Origin: an uncultured Collinsella sp.
Lineage (GTDB): Bacteria > Actinomycetota > Coriobacteriia > Coriobacteriales > Coriobacteriaceae
NCBI GenBank assembly: GCA_934655835.1
Contig: CAKUHM010000069.1
Location: forward strand, 1-7,201
Direction: 5' to 3'
Length of the DNA: 7,201 nt
In this document: piece after piece, positions 1 through 6,750 of the stretch
How positions within the stretch are numbered: the first letter of the stretch is position 1
How the letters are laid out: the number at the start of each line of letters is the position of its first letter
Notes under the pieces: generated by a model
The model's input: the letters and a program-made list of their open reading frames with translations, nothing else
Databases searched by the model: none
What the model was told of the DNA's origin: nothing
Program-made: the position numbers and the translations under genes

Positions 1-2672
1 CCCTGGGTCAGTTCAACAGCGGAGACGATGTAGAACTCTGCCAGGTCGACGGCCTTGTCGCCGGTCAGCAACGCGTGCATCTCGGCGGGAACGACCGCCT
101 TCACGCGGACCTGCTGGCTCTTGGTAAAGGTGCCAGCGGAGCGGGCATCCTCAAGGGCCTTGGTCACGGCGCTACGGAGCTCGAGCGAAGCCTCGAGCAC
201 GCCCTCAAACTCATTGGCCTCGTCGACCGTGATGGGCGACTTGTACCAATCGAGGAGCGCGGCGTACTTCTGATGATCGACGCAGCCGGCGGGCGCATAG
301 GCCATGGCCTCGTCGACCGTGTAGGACAGGATCGGCTGCAGGTCGCGCATGAGCATCGAGAAGAGCTCGGCCAGCACGGTCTGGGCGCTGCGACGCTCGA
401 GCGAGCCAGGCTTGTCGCAGTACAGACGGTCCTTCAGGGCGTCGAGGTACACGTTGGAGAGCTCGGTGACCACGAAGTCGTAGAGCGCACGGTAGGCGCG
501 CGGGAACTCGTAGCTGGCGTAGGCGTCGTCGACCTCGGCCTGGACCTGGGTCAGGCGGGCAACCATGAGCTTGTCGAGCGGCAGCAGGTCGGCAAAGGCG
601 ACGCCGTCGGTCTCGGGCTCAAACTGACCCTCGAGCTCGGAGAGCAAGAAGCGCAGCGTGTTGCGGAAACGACGGTAGGCATCGGACGTACGAGCAAGGA
701 TCTCGTGGTCGATGGACACGTCGGAGCTGGTGTCGACGGAGGCAACCCACAGGCGGATGATGTCGGCGCCCATCTCGTCACAGACCTTGTTGGGGTCGAT
801 GACGTTGCCGAGCGACTTGGACATCTTGCGGCCCTGACCATCGAGGGTGAAGCCCTGCGAGACGACCGCCTTGTACGGAGCGTGGCCGTTGGCGCCCACC
901 GAGGTGAGCAGCGAGCTCTGGAACCAACCGCGGTGCTGGTCGGAGCCCTCGAGGTACACGTCCGCCGGATACTCCAGCTCGGGACGGTACTCGCAGACGG
1001 CCTTCCAGGACACGCCGGAGTCCCACCACACGTCGAGGATGTCCTTATCGGCCTTGAGGTGATGGCCGCCGCACTTGGGGCAGACGCAGGCCTCGCCCAG
1101 ATAGCTCTCGGGAGCGTCGGTGAACCAAGCGTCGGAGCCCTTCTCGTGGAAGAGCTTGATGACGGCGTCGAGCGTGGCATCGTTCATGACCTTCTCGCCG
1201 CAGTCGGCGCAGGTGTAGCTGGGGATAGGCACGCCCCAGTTACGCTGGCGGCTGATGCACCAGTCGGGACGCTGCTCGACCATAGCGCCGATGCGGTTGG
1301 CGGCGTGGGCCGGATACCACTTGACGTTCTCGCGGACCTCCTTGCCAGCCTGCTCGCGCAGACCGGTCTTGTCCATCGAGACAAACCACTGATCAGTAGC
1401 ACGGAAGAGCACCGGGTGCTTGCAGCGCCAGCAGTGCGGATAGCTGTGCGTGATCTTCTTCTCGAGGACCAGGGTGCCGCGCTCGCGCAGGAACTCGATG
1501 ATGTGCGGGTTGGCCTCATCGGTATCCATACCGCTGAAGGGGCCGCCGGTGCCAAACTCCTCGCCGGTGTAGAACTTTCCGTCGTCATCGACCGGCATGC
1601 AGATGTCGGTGAAGCCCTCCTTGAGGCAGGCAAAGTAGTCGTCGACGCCGTGGCCGGGCGAGTTGTGGACGATACCGGTACCGTCGTCGACACCGACGTA
1701 ATCGGCCAGCAGCGCCACGCCCTCGACACCGTCGAAGATCGGCTGCTTGTAGTGGATGTGGTGGAAGGTCTCGGCGGGAACCACGTAGGGCTTGCCGTCG
1801 ACCATGACCGGGGTGTACTCCCAGCCAAACTCCTCGCAGCACTTGGGAGCCAGGTCCTCGAGCATGACCTCAGCGCGGCCGTCGTGCTCGACGGCGACGT
1901 AAGCGGCGCCGGGCTTGAGGGAAACTGCCTGGTCGGAGGGGATGGTCCACGGCGTGGTCGTCCAGATGATGAAGTCGACCGGGCCATCGAAGTTCTCGAG
2001 GCCGGCGGGCTTGGAGGTCATCTCGAAGCGCACGAAGATGGAGGGGCTCGTCTCGTCAGAGTACTCGATCTCGGCCTCAGCGAGCGCGGTGTGGCAGTGC
2101 TTGCACCAGTGGACGGGCTTGTGACCGCGATAGATCATGCCCTTATCGAACATGGCCTTAAAGACCTCGATGTCAGCGGCGTCATGCTGGTGATAGAGCG
2201 TCAGGTACGGGTTGTCCCAGTCACCGAGCACGCCCAGGCGACGGAAGCCGGCCTTCTGCAGCTCAATGTTCTCGACAGCAAACTTGTTGCAGAGCTCGCG
2301 GATCTTAGCCGTGGAGGTCTGGTTGAACTTCTCGGTGCCGAGCTTCTCCTCGACCTTGTGCTCGATCGGCTGACCGTGGCAGTCCCAACCGGGGACATAG
2401 GGAACTTCGCAGCCCTGCATCATCCAGTAACGGTTGATCATGTCCTTGGAGATCTTGTTCATGGCGTGGCCGATGTGGATCGGACCGTTGGCGTACGGAG
2501 GGCCGTCGTGCAGCACGAACTTCTTGTGACCCTCGTTCTTCTTCAGAACTTGCTCGTAGACCTTGTTGTCCTGCCAGTCCTTGAGTCGCTTGGGCTCGGA
2601 CTTGGAAAGACCGGCACGCATGGGAAATCCGGTTTTGGGCAGATTCATCGTCTGCTTGTACTCGTTTGCCAC
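1..2672 (-). CDS. ileS: Isoleucyl-tRNA synthetase, C-terminus cut by window edge
   Basis: Cytoplasmic class I aminoacyl-tRNA synthetase that attaches isoleucine to tRNA-Ile using ATP and edits misactivated valine. About 890 codons are visible. The N-terminus (VANEYKQTMNLPKTGFPMR) aligns well with the start of E. coli IleS. The Rossmann signature HIGH is at residues 66-69 and KMSKS at 616-620. The CP1 editing domain shows the threonine-rich WTTTPW at 237-242 and the GHGVDDY editing motif at about 340-346. The signature GSDQHRGWFQSSLL precedes KMSKS. Two CxxC pairs (C488/C491 and C531/C534) suggest a zinc knuckle before DVWWDSG. An anticodon-binding helical domain follows KMSKS. The C-terminal zinc finger usual in this family is not present, because the reading frame runs off position 1 with no stop. 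Start: GTG at 2672 is chosen because AAAGGGG lies just upstream and the residues it adds match homologues; ATG at 2648 is the alternative. Expression is controlled by the T-box leader upstream. Confidence 0.98.
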   Translation of the reverse strand, partial: MANEYKQTMNLPKTGFPMRAGLSKSEPKRLKDWQDNKVYEQVLKKNEGHKKFVLHDGPPYANGPIHIGHAMNKISKDMINRYWMMQGCEVPYVPGWDCHGQPIEHKVEEKLGTEKFNQTSTAKIRELCNKFAVENIELQKAGFRRLGVLGDWDNPYLTLYHQHDAADIEVFKAMFDKGMIYRGHKPVHWCKHCHTALAEAEIEYSDETSPSIFVRFEMTSKPAGLENFDGPVDFIIWTTTPWTIPSDQAVSLKPGAAYVAVEHDGRAEVMLEDLAPKCCEEFGWEYTPVMVDGKPYVVPAETFHHIHYKQPIFDGVEGVALLADYVGVDDGTGIVHNSPGHGVDDYFACLKEGFTDICMPVDDDGKFYTGEEFGTGGPFSGMDTDEANPHIIEFLRERGTLVLEKKITHSYPHCWRCKHPVLFRATDQWFVSMDKTGLREQAGKEVRENVKWYPAHAANRIGAMVEQRPDWCISRQRNWGVPIPSYTCADCGEKVMNDATLDAVIKLFHEKGSDAWFTDAPESYLGEACVCPKCGGHHLKADKDILDVWWDSGVSWKAVCEYRPELEYPADVYLEGSDQHRGWFQSSLLTSVGANGHAPYKAVVSQGFTLDGQGRKMSKSLGNVIDPNKVCDEMGADIIRLWVASVDTSSDVSIDHEILARTSDAYRRFRNTLRFLLSELEGQFEPETDGVAFADLLPLDKLMVARLTQVQAEVDDAYASYEFPRAYRALYDFVVTELSNVYLDALKDRLYCDKPGSLERRSAQTVLAELFSMLMRDLQPILSYTVDEAMAYAPAGCVDHQKYAALLDWYKSPITVDEANEFEGVLEASLELRSAVTKALEDARSAGTFTKSQQVRVKAVVPAEMHALLTGDKAVDLAEFYIVSAVELTQ

Positions 2673-2676
2673 GGTA

Positions 2677-2683
2677 CCCCTTT
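2677..2683 (-). promoter_or_regulatory. Ribosome binding site of ileS
   Basis: AAAGGGG on the minus strand, ending four bases before the GTG at 2672. It supports GTG rather than the in-frame ATG 24 bases further in, which would be too far away. A small GC-rich hairpin (GGGCG/CGCCC, 2692-2705) lies just upstream of it. Confidence 0.7.
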
Positions 2684-2715
2684 CTTGTCGTGGGCGCGCA
2701 CGCCCTCTGGGCACC

Positions 2716-2753
2716 AAAAAAGCGCCCGTCCCTGCAAGCTGGGACGAAGCGCC
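2716..2753 (-). terminator. T-box attenuator terminator before ileS
   Basis: Intrinsic terminator: GCGC-T-TC-GTCCC pairs with GGGAC-GG-GCGC around an eight-base loop, followed by six T (2721-2716). The 5' arm (CTTCGTCCC) and part of the loop (AGCTT) are the same bases that form the 3' side of the antiterminator, so the two structures exclude each other. With charged tRNA-Ile the hairpin forms and transcription stops about 44 bases before the ileS start. Confidence 0.93.
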
Positions 2754-3025
2754 ATCAAACGGACAGACTGCCCGTAAAAGCTCTTCGCTTAACCACCCAG
2801 CTTAGATGCCCTCGCCCGCGTCGCCGCGCGCTCGCATCCGTTACTCGGCTGGCCTGTATCGACGACCATCTCGGCGATGTCTACTAAGACGAACCTGTTC
2901 GGCACGTCCGTTGGGACCGCAGCTCCGGGGTGATTTTCATCGGTCGCACGCACGGGTTCTCAGCGCTCCCCGCTCTCTGTGGCATGCGGATGGCCGACTA
3001 CTCGTCCCCATCAACGCTTATGCGG
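2716..3025 (-). ncRNA. T-box riboswitch (tRNA-Ile sensing) in the ileS leader
   Basis: Leader RNA that binds uncharged tRNA-Ile and then lets transcription continue into ileS. Read 5' to 3' on the minus strand: the Stem I base pairs CCGC/AGC (3025-3016) with GCT/GCGG (2923-2917); GGGG (3009-3006) pairs with CCCC (2930-2927). Next comes a specifier loop with ACGAGTAG on the 5' side and TGAAAATCA on the 3' side, closed by TCGG (2997-2994)/CCGA (2943-2940). The specifier codon is AUC (Ile) at 2934-2932, followed by the usual purine. The distal part carries AGAGAGCGGGGA, typical of Stem I. A Stem III hairpin (GATGC/GCATC, 2838-2805) abuts the antiterminator. Antiterminator: AAGCTGGG (2803-2796) pairs with CCCAGCTT (2743-2736), a seven-base bulge TGGTTAA (2795-2789), then GCGAAG (2788-2783) pairs with CTTCGT (2749-2744). 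Bulge UGGU matches an ACCA acceptor end, as expected for tRNA-Ile with discriminator A. Pairings were found by eye; exact ends are approximate. Confidence 0.93.
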
Positions 3026-3039
3026 AGTATGCTAGCACG
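3022..3039 (-). promoter_or_regulatory. Possible extended -10 promoter of the ileS leader
   Basis: On the minus strand TG-C-TAGCAT (TG at 3037-3036, hexamer 3034-3029) resembles an extended -10 box and would place the transcript start near 3022, at the foot of Stem I. The hexamer matches TATAAT at four of six positions. No good -35 box sits 16-18 bases upstream (TTTTTC only; TTGAGG at 3064-3059 is too far). Position relative to the T-box is the main support, so this is weak. Confidence 0.3.
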
Positions 3040-3158
3040 TTCCGCGCCGGCGAAAAACCCTCAACACTGGTTTTATACGTTCGAAATTTCTCACGGCTGT
3101 GTGCCTTCTCTTGGAGCAAAATACCTGAAAGCACTTTATCGAGCGAAAGAAGGTTGCT

Positions 3159-4247
3159 ATGCGCACGATTGGAATGAGCGACTACACCGTTGGCGAGGAC
3201 TGCTTTGCCGAGCTGCCCGCCGCGCTGGCCGAGTACGGAGCGACGAAGGTTGCCATCATTGGCGGCAAGCGCGCCCTGGCCGCGGCGCTGCCGGGTATCG
3301 AGGCGGCACTTGAGGGCGCCGATGTCGAGGTTCTGGAGACGCGCGTCTACGGCACCAACAGCACGCGCGCCAACATTGCCAAGCTCGTGAACTCCCCTGC
3401 CTGCCAGGAGGCTGACGTGCTCATCGCCTGCGGCGGCGGCAAGGCGCTCGACACCGTTAAGACCGCGGCCATCGAGCTTAAAAAGATCGTTTTCACCGTC
3501 CCGACGATCTGCTCCAACTGCTCTGCCGCGACCGCCATTGCCGTCGTGTACAACGACGACGGCTCGCTCGAGGGCTATTCGTATCCCAACCGCCCCGCGC
3601 ATATCTTCATTAACCCCAAGATCATCGCCGAAGCACCGGCGGAGTACTTCTGGGCCGGTGTGGGCGACGCCCTGTCCAAGCAGCCCGAGGTCGAGTACGC
3701 CACGAGCGCCGGCAACCTGGAGCACACGGCCGGCCTTGGCCTGGCGCTTGCCCACACCTGCTCCGAGCCGCTGTTTACCTATGGCGTCCAGGGTCTTGAG
3801 GACGTGCGCGAGAACCTGTCGAGCGAGGCCGTCAAGCAAATCGCACTCGACATCGTGGTCAACACGGGCTATGTCTCGAACCTCACGAACCAGAACGATT
3901 ACTACTACAACTCGAGCGTGGCGCACGCGTTCTACAACGCCACCTGCAGCATTCCGCGCGAGGGCTCCTACCTGCACGGCGAAGTTGTGAGCCTGGGCGT
4001 GCTCGTTTTGTTTGCCTACACGGGCGATACCGAGAACCTGGAGCGCTACGCCGCCTTTAACAAGCAGATGGGCCTGCCCGTTACGCTTGAGCAGGTCGGC
4101 CTTTCCGAGGCGGACATCCCGGCCCTGTGCGAGTACGCGCACGCCACCAACGAGTGGAAGAAGGGCAACCCGGAGCCCTTCACCGACGAGAAGTTCGCCG
4201 CCGCCATCAAGGCCGCCAACGCCTACGGCCACACGCTCCTGGCCTAA
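3159..4247 (+). CDS. Iron-containing alcohol dehydrogenase family protein (GldA/YbdH-like)
   Basis: Likely cytoplasmic NAD(P)-dependent, metal-dependent oxidoreductase acting on an alcohol, hydroxyacid or related carbonyl; substrate unknown. At 362 residues it has the usual length for the glycerol-dehydrogenase branch of the group III (iron) alcohol dehydrogenases. The N-terminal nucleotide-binding half has VAIIGGKRAL (31-40) and the glycine-rich GGGKALDT (92-99). The C-terminal helical half has the expected metal ligands: D170 in GVGDALSK, H256 in SVAHAFYN and H273 in YLHGE. The segment TVPTICSNCSA (113-123) differs from glycerol dehydrogenase, which carries an Asp there, and looks more like E. 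coli YbdH, so glycerol is a doubtful substrate. Start at 3159 is supported by AGAAGG at 3148-3153, five bases upstream; ATG at 3174 is less well placed. Single gene, divergent from the ileS leader; I found no convincing promoter between 3026 and 3147. It ends at the strong terminator just downstream. Confidence 0.93.
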   Translation: MRTIGMSDYTVGEDCFAELPAALAEYGATKVAIIGGKRALAAALPGIEAALEGADVEVLETRVYGTNSTRANIAKLVNSPACQEADVLIACGGGKALDTVKTAAIELKKIVFTVPTICSNCSAATAIAVVYNDDGSLEGYSYPNRPAHIFINPKIIAEAPAEYFWAGVGDALSKQPEVEYATSAGNLEHTAGLGLALAHTCSEPLFTYGVQGLEDVRENLSSEAVKQIALDIVVNTGYVSNLTNQNDYYYNSSVAHAFYNATCSIPREGSYLHGEVVSLGVLVLFAYTGDTENLERYAAFNKQMGLPVTLEQVGLSEADIPALCEYAHATNEWKKGNPEPFTDEKFAAAIKAANAYGHTLLA

Positions 4248-4254
4248 CCGACCA

Positions 4255-4296
4255 AAACCACCACAAAGGGGACAGGCACCTTTGTGGTGGTTTTTT
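4255..4296 (+). terminator. Bidirectional terminator between convergent genes, REP-like hairpin
   Basis: Perfect 15-bp stem: AAACCACCACAAAGG (4255-4269) with CCTTTGTGGTGGTTT (4279-4293), a nine-base loop GGACAGGCA, and a run of T to 4296 on the plus strand. It begins eight bases after the dehydrogenase stop. On the minus strand the stem is followed by TTTT, and the stop codon of the convergent DUF523 gene (4297-4295) lies in the T-run, so it can serve both genes. The loop region with GGGGACAGGCACC resembles a palindrome I recall as dispersed in many genomes. Confidence 0.93.
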
Positions 4297-4750
4297 ATTG
4301 CTCCAGCATACTCGGGTCGAATTCGCTTGCGGGGATTACGCGGTAGCCGTGACGCAGGAGTAGATCGACGAAGACTCCGTTGCCCGCCGTGAGCGTGCCA
4401 CTGAAGGTTCCGTCGTAGATACGGCCGACGCCGCACAAGGGACTGCGATCCTGCAGTATGCACGCGGCAATCTCGTCCGGGCCACCCGCCTGTTCGCACA
4501 TATCGAGCGCGCGCTGGGCGCCCAGGCGAAACTCGCGATCGACCGACACGCCCTCGCGGGTGCGAACCTCACCGTCCACAATCTCGGATGGGTCGCGCGG
4601 CGTGGGCAGGCCGCCAAAGACCTCTGGGCACACGAGGAGCACCTCGGTCCCGGTTCGTTCGCAAGCCTCGACCAGCTCGCGATGATAGTTGTCGAGCCCG
4701 TTGTACTTGCAGCTCTCGCCCATCAAGCAAGCGCTCACCACGATCTTCAT
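4295..4750 (-). CDS. DUF523 family protein (TudS-like iron-sulfur protein)
   Basis: Small cytoplasmic protein of 151 residues, the usual size for a stand-alone DUF523 domain. Family hallmarks: VSACLMGESCKYNG (5-18), CPEVFGGLPTPRDPSEI (41-57), RSPLCGVGRIYDGTFSG (102-118) and a late GNGVF (123-127). Cysteines C8, C41 and C106 sit in the three conserved motifs; C14 is an additional one. Known of the family: the characterised member TudS is a thiouracil desulfidase that holds a [4Fe-4S] cluster on three cysteines. It is inferred, not shown, that this protein does the same; it may act on thiolated bases or another sulfur compound. Start at 4750 is chosen over the in-frame ATG at 4792, because AGGAGGG (4763-4757) precedes it by six bases and family members begin at this point; the upstream ATG lies inside the ftsH terminator. 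It follows ftsH on the same strand and probably depends on read-through. Confidence 0.92.
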   Translation of the reverse strand: MKIVVSACLMGESCKYNGLDNYHRELVEACERTGTEVLLVCPEVFGGLPTPRDPSEIVDGEVRTREGVSVDREFRLGAQRALDMCEQAGGPDEIAACILQDRSPLCGVGRIYDGTFSGTLTAGNGVFVDLLLRHGYRVIPASEFDPSMLEQ

Positions 4751-4756
4751 ATCAAT

Positions 4757-4763
4757 CCCTCCT
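4757..4763 (-). promoter_or_regulatory. Ribosome binding site of the DUF523 gene
   Basis: AGGAGGG on the minus strand, six bases before ATG at 4750. It is a near-ideal Shine-Dalgarno sequence and fixes the start. It begins only four bases after the T-run of the ftsH terminator. Confidence 0.88.
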
Positions 4764-4767
4764 GAGC

Positions 4768-4803
4768 AAAAAGCCCCATTTGAGATCGTCACTCAAATGG
4801 GGC
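4768..4803 (-). terminator. Intrinsic terminator of ftsH
   Basis: Perfect 12-bp stem GCCCCATTTGAG (4803-4792) with CTCAAATGGGGC (4784-4773), a seven-base loop and five T (4772-4768) on the minus strand. It lies 22 bases after the ftsH stop and just before the DUF523 ribosome binding site. Confidence 0.93.
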
Positions 4804-4825
4804 GTTCGACGCTATACGACCAGTC

Positions 4826-6733
4826 TTACTGCTGCTTCGGCATCAGTGGATTCTCACGCGTAAGCAGATTCATGAACTCCTCGCCCGTGATCGTCTCCTT
4901 CTTGTACAGGTAACGAGCCAGCTCATGGAGCTTAAACTTGTTCTCCTTGAGGATCTGCAGAGCGCGGTCATGCGCGTCCTCGATCAGCTTGGCGACGATC
5001 GCGTCGACGCGCTCGGCCGTACCGGGGGCGCAGGTGAGCGACGTGTCCTGGTTGAGGTAGGCATTCTGAACGGTACCGAGCGCCATCATGCCAAACTCTT
5101 CCGACATACCAAAGCGCGTCACCATGTTGCGGGCGAGCTTGGTGGCCTGCTCGATATCATTGGCCGCGCCAGTCGTCATCTCGCCAAAGATGAGCTCCTC
5201 GGCAGCACGTCCGCCGCAGTAGACGGCGAGCTTGTCGAGCACCTCCTGGCGCGTGGTCAAGAAGCGCTCATCCTCCTCGACCTGCATGGTGTAGCCCAGA
5301 GCGCCGCTCGTACGCGGCACGATGGTGATCTTCGTTACCGGCGCAGAGCCCTTCTGGCGGGCGGCAACGATGGCATGGCCGATCTCGTGGTAAGAAACGA
5401 CCTGCTTCTCGTGATCGGACAGCACCGTGGACTTGCGCTGCTGACCGGCGATGACGACCTCCACCGACTCCTCAAAGTCATCCTGGGTTGCACGCTTGCG
5501 ACCCTCGCGAACGGCGCGCAGGGCGCCCTCGTTGATGATGTTGGCCAGATCGGCACCCGAGGCGCCAGGCGTGGCGCGGGCGATCGCGGTCAGGTCGATC
5601 GGCGGCTGCGTCTTCACGCTCTTGGCATGCAACTCAAGAATGTTCTTACGGCCGGTCAGGTCGGGCAGCTCAACGGGGATACGGCGGTCAAAACGACCGG
5701 GACGCAACAGGGCCGGGTCAAGGCTGTCGGGGCGGTTGGTAGCAGCGAGAACGACAATACCCTTGTGGTTATCGAAGCCGTCCATCTCGGTCAGCAGCTG
5801 GTTGAGCGTCTGCTCGCGCTCGTCGTTGCCGCTAAAGCCGCCGCCATCGCGCTTCTTGCCGATGGTATCGATCTCATCGATAAAGACGATGCAGGGAGCC
5901 TTTTCCTTGGCCTGCTTAAACAGATCACGCACCTTGGCGGCGCCACGGCCGACGAACATCTCGACGAACTCAGAACCCGAAATGCTAAAGAACGGAACGC
6001 CCGCCTCGCCGGCAACAGCCTTGGCGAGCAGGGTCTTACCGGTGCCCGGAGGGCCGACGAGTAGAGCACCGCGCGGCAGCTTGGCGCCGATCTCCTCGTA
6101 ACGCTGCGGCTTCTCCAGAAAGTCAACGACCTCTTTGAGGGACTCCTTAGCCTCTTCCTGGCCGGCGACGTCCTTAAAGGTCACGCCCACGTCCTTGGAG
6201 GCGATCACGCGCGCGCCGGACTTACCCAGTCCGCCGCCGCCAAAACCGCCGCCGCCAAAGTTCATCGACGGGCCGTCATCGCCCATGGCCTTCTTCATGC
6301 GGCGGTTGAGCCACCAGCCGATGAGGAAGAAAATCGCCATGGGAAGAATAAGTGTGAGCAGGTAGTAAGTCATCAGGCCCGAGTTTTTATCGGGAACGAC
6401 CGATTCCAGGGACGCACCGGATTCAAGCACGCGATCGGTAAAGCCCGCATCGTTCGGCACGCCGGTCGTCTTGTAGGCGATATTCTCGTCCTCGCCCTTC
6501 TTGGTGTAATAAATCGTGTAATCGTCTGTGTTGTACTCGACCTTGTCGACGCTCTTCTTATCAAGCGCTTTGACAAACGTCGAGTAATCGGTCTTCGTAA
6601 TCTGCTGCGTGTGACCGATGTTGGGGAACAGAACGGTCGAGAGCACGAGGTAGACGACGAAGGCGATGAGCACGTAGAGGATCATATTCCGTCTACGTTT
6701 GTTGTCATCCATCTCCATCTGGTTGAACTCCAT
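4826..6733 (-). CDS. ftsH: ATP-dependent zinc metalloprotease FtsH
   Basis: Membrane-anchored hexameric AAA+ protease that unfolds and degrades misfolded membrane proteins and short-lived regulators. 635 residues, normal for the family. Two membrane segments at about 17-36 and 120-142 flank an outside domain (about 40-115), followed by a glycine-rich linker (160-170). AAA+ module: Walker A GPPGTGKT (227-234), pore motif MFVG (259-262), Walker [10 protein letters not shown] (281-289), and the second region of homology with RPGRFDRR (344-351), whose R347 and R350 are the likely arginine fingers. Protease module: HEIGH zinc site (449-453) with D526 in [10 protein letters not shown] as the third ligand. 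Odd points: HEIGH instead of the common HEAGH, and GRGAAKVRD where most FtsH have GVGASRVRD. No clear Shine-Dalgarno precedes ATG at 6733, which follows a TAG directly. An internal ATG at 6718 has GGAG nine bases upstream and is a possible start. Divergent from the adenosyltransferase gene; ends at its own terminator. Confidence 0.98.
   Translation of the reverse strand: MEFNQMEMDDNKRRRNMILYVLIAFVVYLVLSTVLFPNIGHTQQITKTDYSTFVKALDKKSVDKVEYNTDDYTIYYTKKGEDENIAYKTTGVPNDAGFTDRVLESGASLESVVPDKNSGLMTYYLLTLILPMAIFFLIGWWLNRRMKKAMGDDGPSMNFGGGGFGGGGLGKSGARVIASKDVGVTFKDVAGQEEAKESLKEVVDFLEKPQRYEEIGAKLPRGALLVGPPGTGKTLLAKAVAGEAGVPFFSISGSEFVEMFVGRGAAKVRDLFKQAKEKAPCIVFIDEIDTIGKKRDGGGFSGNDEREQTLNQLLTEMDGFDNHKGIVVLAATNRPDSLDPALLRPGRFDRRIPVELPDLTGRKNILELHAKSVKTQPPIDLTAIARATPGASGADLANIINEGALRAVREGRKRATQDDFEESVEVVIAGQQRKSTVLSDHEKQVVSYHEIGHAIVAARQKGSAPVTKITIVPRTSGALGYTMQVEEDERFLTTRQEVLDKLAVYCGGRAAEELIFGEMTTGAANDIEQATKLARNMVTRFGMSEEFGMMALGTVQNAYLNQDTSLTCAPGTAERVDAIVAKLIEDAHDRALQILKENKFKLHELARYLYKKETITGEEFMNLLTRENPLMPKQQ
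6231..6260 (-). repeat. Two tandem 15-bp copies in the FtsH linker
   Basis: On the plus strand CCGCCGCCGCCAAAA (6231-6245) is followed by CCGCCGCCGCCAAAG (6246-6260), differing at the last base. On the coding strand it encodes the [10 protein letters not shown] linker between the second membrane segment and the AAA+ domain. Its length may vary between strains by slippage. Confidence 0.85.
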
Positions 6734-6750
6734 CTACAGGGGTTGATAAT
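6723..6750 (+). promoter_or_regulatory. Possible promoter of the adenosyltransferase gene
   Basis: TTGAAC (6723-6728) and GATAAT (6745-6750) are 16 bases apart on the plus strand, matching the sigma-70 type boxes at four and five of six positions. The transcript would begin near 6757 and have a leader of about 54 bases. The -35 box overlaps the first codons of ftsH on the other strand, so the two divergent genes could interfere with each other. No riboswitch fits in so short a leader. Confidence 0.42.

Noticed and set aside
75..2777. A 900-codon open frame on the plus strand opposite ileS
   Set aside because: It mirrors ileS, whose motifs are unmistakable on the minus strand. The translation is low-complexity, rich in V, L, G and D, with no known domain, and it extends into the T-box leader. 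Long antisense frames are expected where third codon positions are strongly GC.
3050..3147. Promoter for the dehydrogenase (TATACG near 3074, TTGGAG/TTTATC near 3111-3135)
   Set aside because: TATACG has no -35 partner, and the second pair would start transcription on top of the ribosome binding site. Neither is convincing.
2806..3313. Short open frames on the plus strand in the ileS-dehydrogenase gap as possible small proteins
   Set aside because: They overlap the T-box leader and then the dehydrogenase in another frame, and they lack ribosome sites and domain features.
3018..4499. A 493-codon open frame on the minus strand opposite the dehydrogenase
   Set aside because: It runs through the dehydrogenase, the terminator and part of the DUF523 gene in another frame, with no ribosome site or recognisable domain.
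4751..4792. Fourteen-codon N-terminal extension of the DUF523 protein from ATG at 4792
   Set aside because: That ATG lies inside the ftsH terminator stem, the ideal ribosome site points to 4750, and family members begin with the MKIVVSACL-like segment.
4925..6064. A 379-codon open frame on the plus strand opposite ftsH
   Set aside because: It is a shadow of ftsH caused by codon bias; the composition is L/G/D/R-rich and there is no ribosome site or motif.
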